Source: Bdellovibrionota bacterium
GTDB lineage: Bacteria; Bdellovibrionota; Bacteriovoracia; Bacteriovoracales; Bacteriovoracaceae
Reading direction: 5' to 3'
Length of the DNA: 8,452 nucleotides
NCBI GenBank assembly: GCA_030836365.1
Contig: JAURQB010000100.1
Location: forward strand, 1-8,452
The notes below the pieces were generated by a model. That model had not been told where the DNA came from and did not search any database. It saw only the letters and a list, made by a program, of their open reading frames with translations. Made by a program: the position numbers and the translations under genes. Of this stretch, positions 6,509-8,452 are shown piece after piece (positions within the stretch are counted from its first letter, which is position 1; each line of letters begins with the position of its first letter).

Positions 6509-7426
6509 ATGATTGAGACCTCCCAACTACAGACTCTCGTAGCGATTTCTAATGAAAATAGCTACTCGCTTGCTGCAGAAAAGCTTGGTGTAACTCAATC
6601 TGCCATCAGTCAAAGTATTAAATCATTGGAGAAAAAACTCTCTGTTAAACTCGTTAGAAAAAGTGGTAAGAAAGTACTGCTTACTCAAGAGGGTGAGGAT
6701 CTTTATCAGTTGTCTCGGAAATTCTTAACCGAACTTGATTCAACTATTCAAAATATTTCGACTTCAAAATCAGAAATGAAAGGTATCGTCAGAGTGGGGA
6801 CGTTGAGTGGAATCGGAAAGTCCTGGTTAGCGCCGGAACTTCTCGATTTTTCACTTAAAAACAAAGATCTTGCAACGGCAGTTGTGCTAGGCTTTAAAGA
6901 CGATTTAATAAGAGATTTTAAAAATAATCAAATTGATATTCTCGTTCTCCCTGAAGAGGCGCTTCCAAATATTGGGGAGCGGTTATTTCTAAGTGAGGAA
7001 AAATCAACTTTTATTTTTCCAAAAAATTCGAATCAAAATATAAGTTCCGATTTGTCGCTTGATGATATCGCAGCTTTGCCAACGATTTTATTTGAGCAAG
7101 AAGATCCTCTTTATTATCAATGGTGTCGTGCCCATTATGGTAGTGCACCAAAAGAGGTCAATGTTAAATACGTTGTTAATTCACACGGTAACATGCTTCA
7201 AGCAGTCTCAAAGGGACTTGGTGTCGCGGTTGTACCAAATCATGTGTTAAATAGAACTCATCTAATCAATGATCTCGGTTTTCTCGGGGAGAAATTTGAA
7301 GTTTCAAATGGTAATTTTTATCTCGTCTATCACAAAGAGTCTCTCCAGCTAAAAAGAGTGGAAAAAACAATAGAGTTCCTATTGGCCATTGATAATCCAC
7401 TCAATCGTTCATTAAAATATAATTAA
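6509..7426 (+). CDS. LysR-type transcriptional regulator
   Basis: This 305-residue protein has the usual length and layout of the family. The N-terminal winged helix-turn-helix (about 4-62) includes SYSLAAEKLGVTQSAISQSIKSLEKKL, followed by the wing region ending in LLTQEGEDLY. A linker helix runs to about residue 88. The effector domain begins at KGIVRVGT (91-98), and GLGVAVVPNHV (237-246) is the typical second-lobe motif. The effector cannot be read from the sequence. LysR regulators often control a divergently transcribed neighbour, but here the upstream gene (phosphatase) points the same way, and the regulator leads a cluster with a nucleotidyltransferase. Its targets may be itself, the downstream genes or distant loci. 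The last base of its TAA is the first base of the next gene's ATG, implying translational coupling. Confidence 0.95.
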   Translation: MIETSQLQTLVAISNENSYSLAAEKLGVTQSAISQSIKSLEKKLSVKLVRKSGKKVLLTQEGEDLYQLSRKFLTELDSTIQNISTSKSEMKGIVRVGTLSGIGKSWLAPELLDFSLKNKDLATAVVLGFKDDLIRDFKNNQIDILVLPEEALPNIGERLFLSEEKSTFIFPKNSNQNISSDLSLDDIAALPTILFEQEDPLYYQWCRAHYGSAPKEVNVKYVVNSHGNMLQAVSKGLGVAVVPNHVLNRTHLINDLGFLGEKFEVSNGNFYLVYHKESLQLKRVEKTIEFLLAIDNPLNRSLKYN

Positions 7427-8382
7427 TGAAAAAATTTAAAACCTATTACTCGACACAATTAAGAGATCTTATTGATCGTTTTCATTTCCATGGATTGAAT
7501 CTAATTATTGTGGGTGGATGTGTTAGAGATTACTTAATAAATGAAGATCTTGTCACAGATGTAGATATAGAAGTAACTTCGTTGGATCCTAAGGAATCAC
7601 CTGATTCGGTCTTTCAAAAAATCAAGAATGCAATATCTGAGGTTGGTGTTAATAAAATCGAAGAACTGCCATTTTTTATTATTAGATTCGAATTTAAATC
7701 TTTGAGTATTGAAGTGTCGATCGGCAGAGAAGAAAGTTTTATTGATGGTGACTTTTCTCATAAAAACTTTATTCCAACTTTTAATACAAGTGATAATTAT
7801 TTAAAGAAATGGAAAAGGCGAGATTTAAGTATTAATTCGATTGGATATGATCTTAGAGCTGATGAGATCATTGATCCATACAAGGGATGCATGGATATAG
7901 ATAAAAAACTTTTGCGTCCTCTGAGTTCAGATTTTTATCTAGACCCCGTTCGTGCGTTAAGGTTAATTCGATTTAAAATTCAGTTGGGATTCCAATTAGA
8001 TCAAGAAATCGATTTGAAAAATTTTAATATGAGTAAAATTTCATTTTTTTATTTAATGAGAGAAGGTGAAAAAGTTGGCCTCTCTCTCTTTTTTTCTGAA
8101 TGTATAAAAAATAAGATATCTTTTTCAAGTGAGCTTAATGTTTTTGTTGAATTTTCTAAAAAAGAAAAATTCATCAATTTTAGAGAACTCGTGTACAAAT
8201 GCGCTAAAAATAAAGACGACAAATTGTTTGAGCAAATCCAGAAACATGGATTATTTTCGATTAAAAAATATAAGAAACTCGTGAGTTTTTTTAATGATAC
8301 TAATGAACCAAAAAATCTAGAGAATTTACGTATCGCGGGAGAGGATTTCTACAAATGGGCAAAAAATGATTATTCCCTTTGA
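7426..8382 (+). CDS. Compact class II nucleotidyltransferase, CCA-adding / poly(A) polymerase family
   Basis: The family adds CCA to tRNA 3' ends or poly(A) tails to RNA. The catalytic head is recognisable: GGCVRD (30-35), the metal-binding pair D45-x-D47 in DVDIEV, a probable third carboxylate E96 in IEVSIGREE, RRDLSINSIGYD (131-142), DPYKG (150-154) and the nucleotide-selecting DPVRALRLIRF (173-183). DIEV and the RE following the third carboxylate resemble the CCA enzymes that often carry an HD domain. At 318 residues it is shorter than typical members (about 400-480). No HD motif is present, and the region after about residue 200 is Lys- and Phe-rich and divergent, with at best a weak remnant of the neck motif (MREGEKVGLSLFFSE). 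It starts within the preceding stop (TAATG) with no ribosome binding site of its own. CCA addition is the likeliest role, but A-addition or another RNA-tailing role cannot be excluded. Confidence 0.82.
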   Translation: MKKFKTYYSTQLRDLIDRFHFHGLNLIIVGGCVRDYLINEDLVTDVDIEVTSLDPKESPDSVFQKIKNAISEVGVNKIEELPFFIIRFEFKSLSIEVSIGREESFIDGDFSHKNFIPTFNTSDNYLKKWKRRDLSINSIGYDLRADEIIDPYKGCMDIDKKLLRPLSSDFYLDPVRALRLIRFKIQLGFQLDQEIDLKNFNMSKISFFYLMREGEKVGLSLFFSECIKNKISFSSELNVFVEFSKKEKFINFRELVYKCAKNKDDKLFEQIQKHGLFSIKKYKKLVSFFNDTNEPKNLENLRIAGEDFYKWAKNDYSL

Positions 8383-8452
8383 TCCAAATAATAAAGAGTA
8401 TCTTGAAAGTGTAGAAGATATTTTTTTTCAAAATTCGTATAAGGCATTTAAG
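8366..8452 (+). CDS. Start of an unrecognised gene, cut by the window end
   Basis: An ATG inside the end of the nucleotidyltransferase gene opens a frame that stays open for 29 codons to the window edge. It begins MIIPFDPNNKEYLESVED and overlaps the preceding gene by 17 bases. This is a plausible continuation of the cluster by translational coupling. The only purine-rich element near it is GGGC, seven bases upstream. The stretch is too short to assign a family. The acidic and hydrophobic spacing looks protein-like, but a chance open frame cannot be excluded. Confidence 0.5.
   Translation, partial: MIIPFDPNNKEYLESVEDIFFQNSYKAFK

Overview
The window looks like a stretch of chromosome from an AT-rich Gram-negative bacterium. 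The closest fit I can suggest is the Bacteriovorax/Bdellovibrio-like group or another deltaproteobacterium-like lineage. The basis is an elongation factor G of the spirochaete/planctomycete/delta type (the type that gave rise to mitochondrial EF-G1), a lipoprotein with a textbook lipobox, an exported phosphatase and strongly AT-rich DNA. This placement is inference; there is no rRNA or other taxonomic marker here.

Layout, left to right. Positions 1-156 hold two near-identical tandem copies of a 79-bp GC-richer unit, with a strong hairpin across the unit junction. Next is a minus-strand gene for an unrecognised cytoplasmic protein (179-805). A 191-bp divergent promoter region separates it from a lone fusA (997-3150), which has a good promoter and ribosome binding site and is not in a str-type ribosomal operon. 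fusA converges on a minus-strand gene for a large beta-propeller-like lipoprotein (3203-5332). The two share one bidirectional hairpin terminator, whose T-tract contains the lipoprotein stop codon. A second divergent promoter region (5333-5522) leads rightward to a secreted purple-acid-phosphatase-like enzyme (5523-6407), whose promoter geometry predicts a leaderless mRNA.

After 101 bp with its own promoter comes a co-directional cluster: a LysR-type regulator (6509-7426), a compact class II nucleotidyltransferase of the CCA/poly(A) polymerase family (7426-8382) joined by a TAATG stop-start overlap, and the start of another gene (from 8366) that runs off the window. These three probably form one transcription unit.

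Most of the window is ordinary housekeeping or envelope content. I see no mobile element, phage gene, CRISPR array or defence system. The items most worth a second look are the 79-bp hairpin repeat, the EF-G lineage and its insertion, the predicted leaderless phosphatase transcript and the short nucleotidyltransferase coupled to a LysR regulator.
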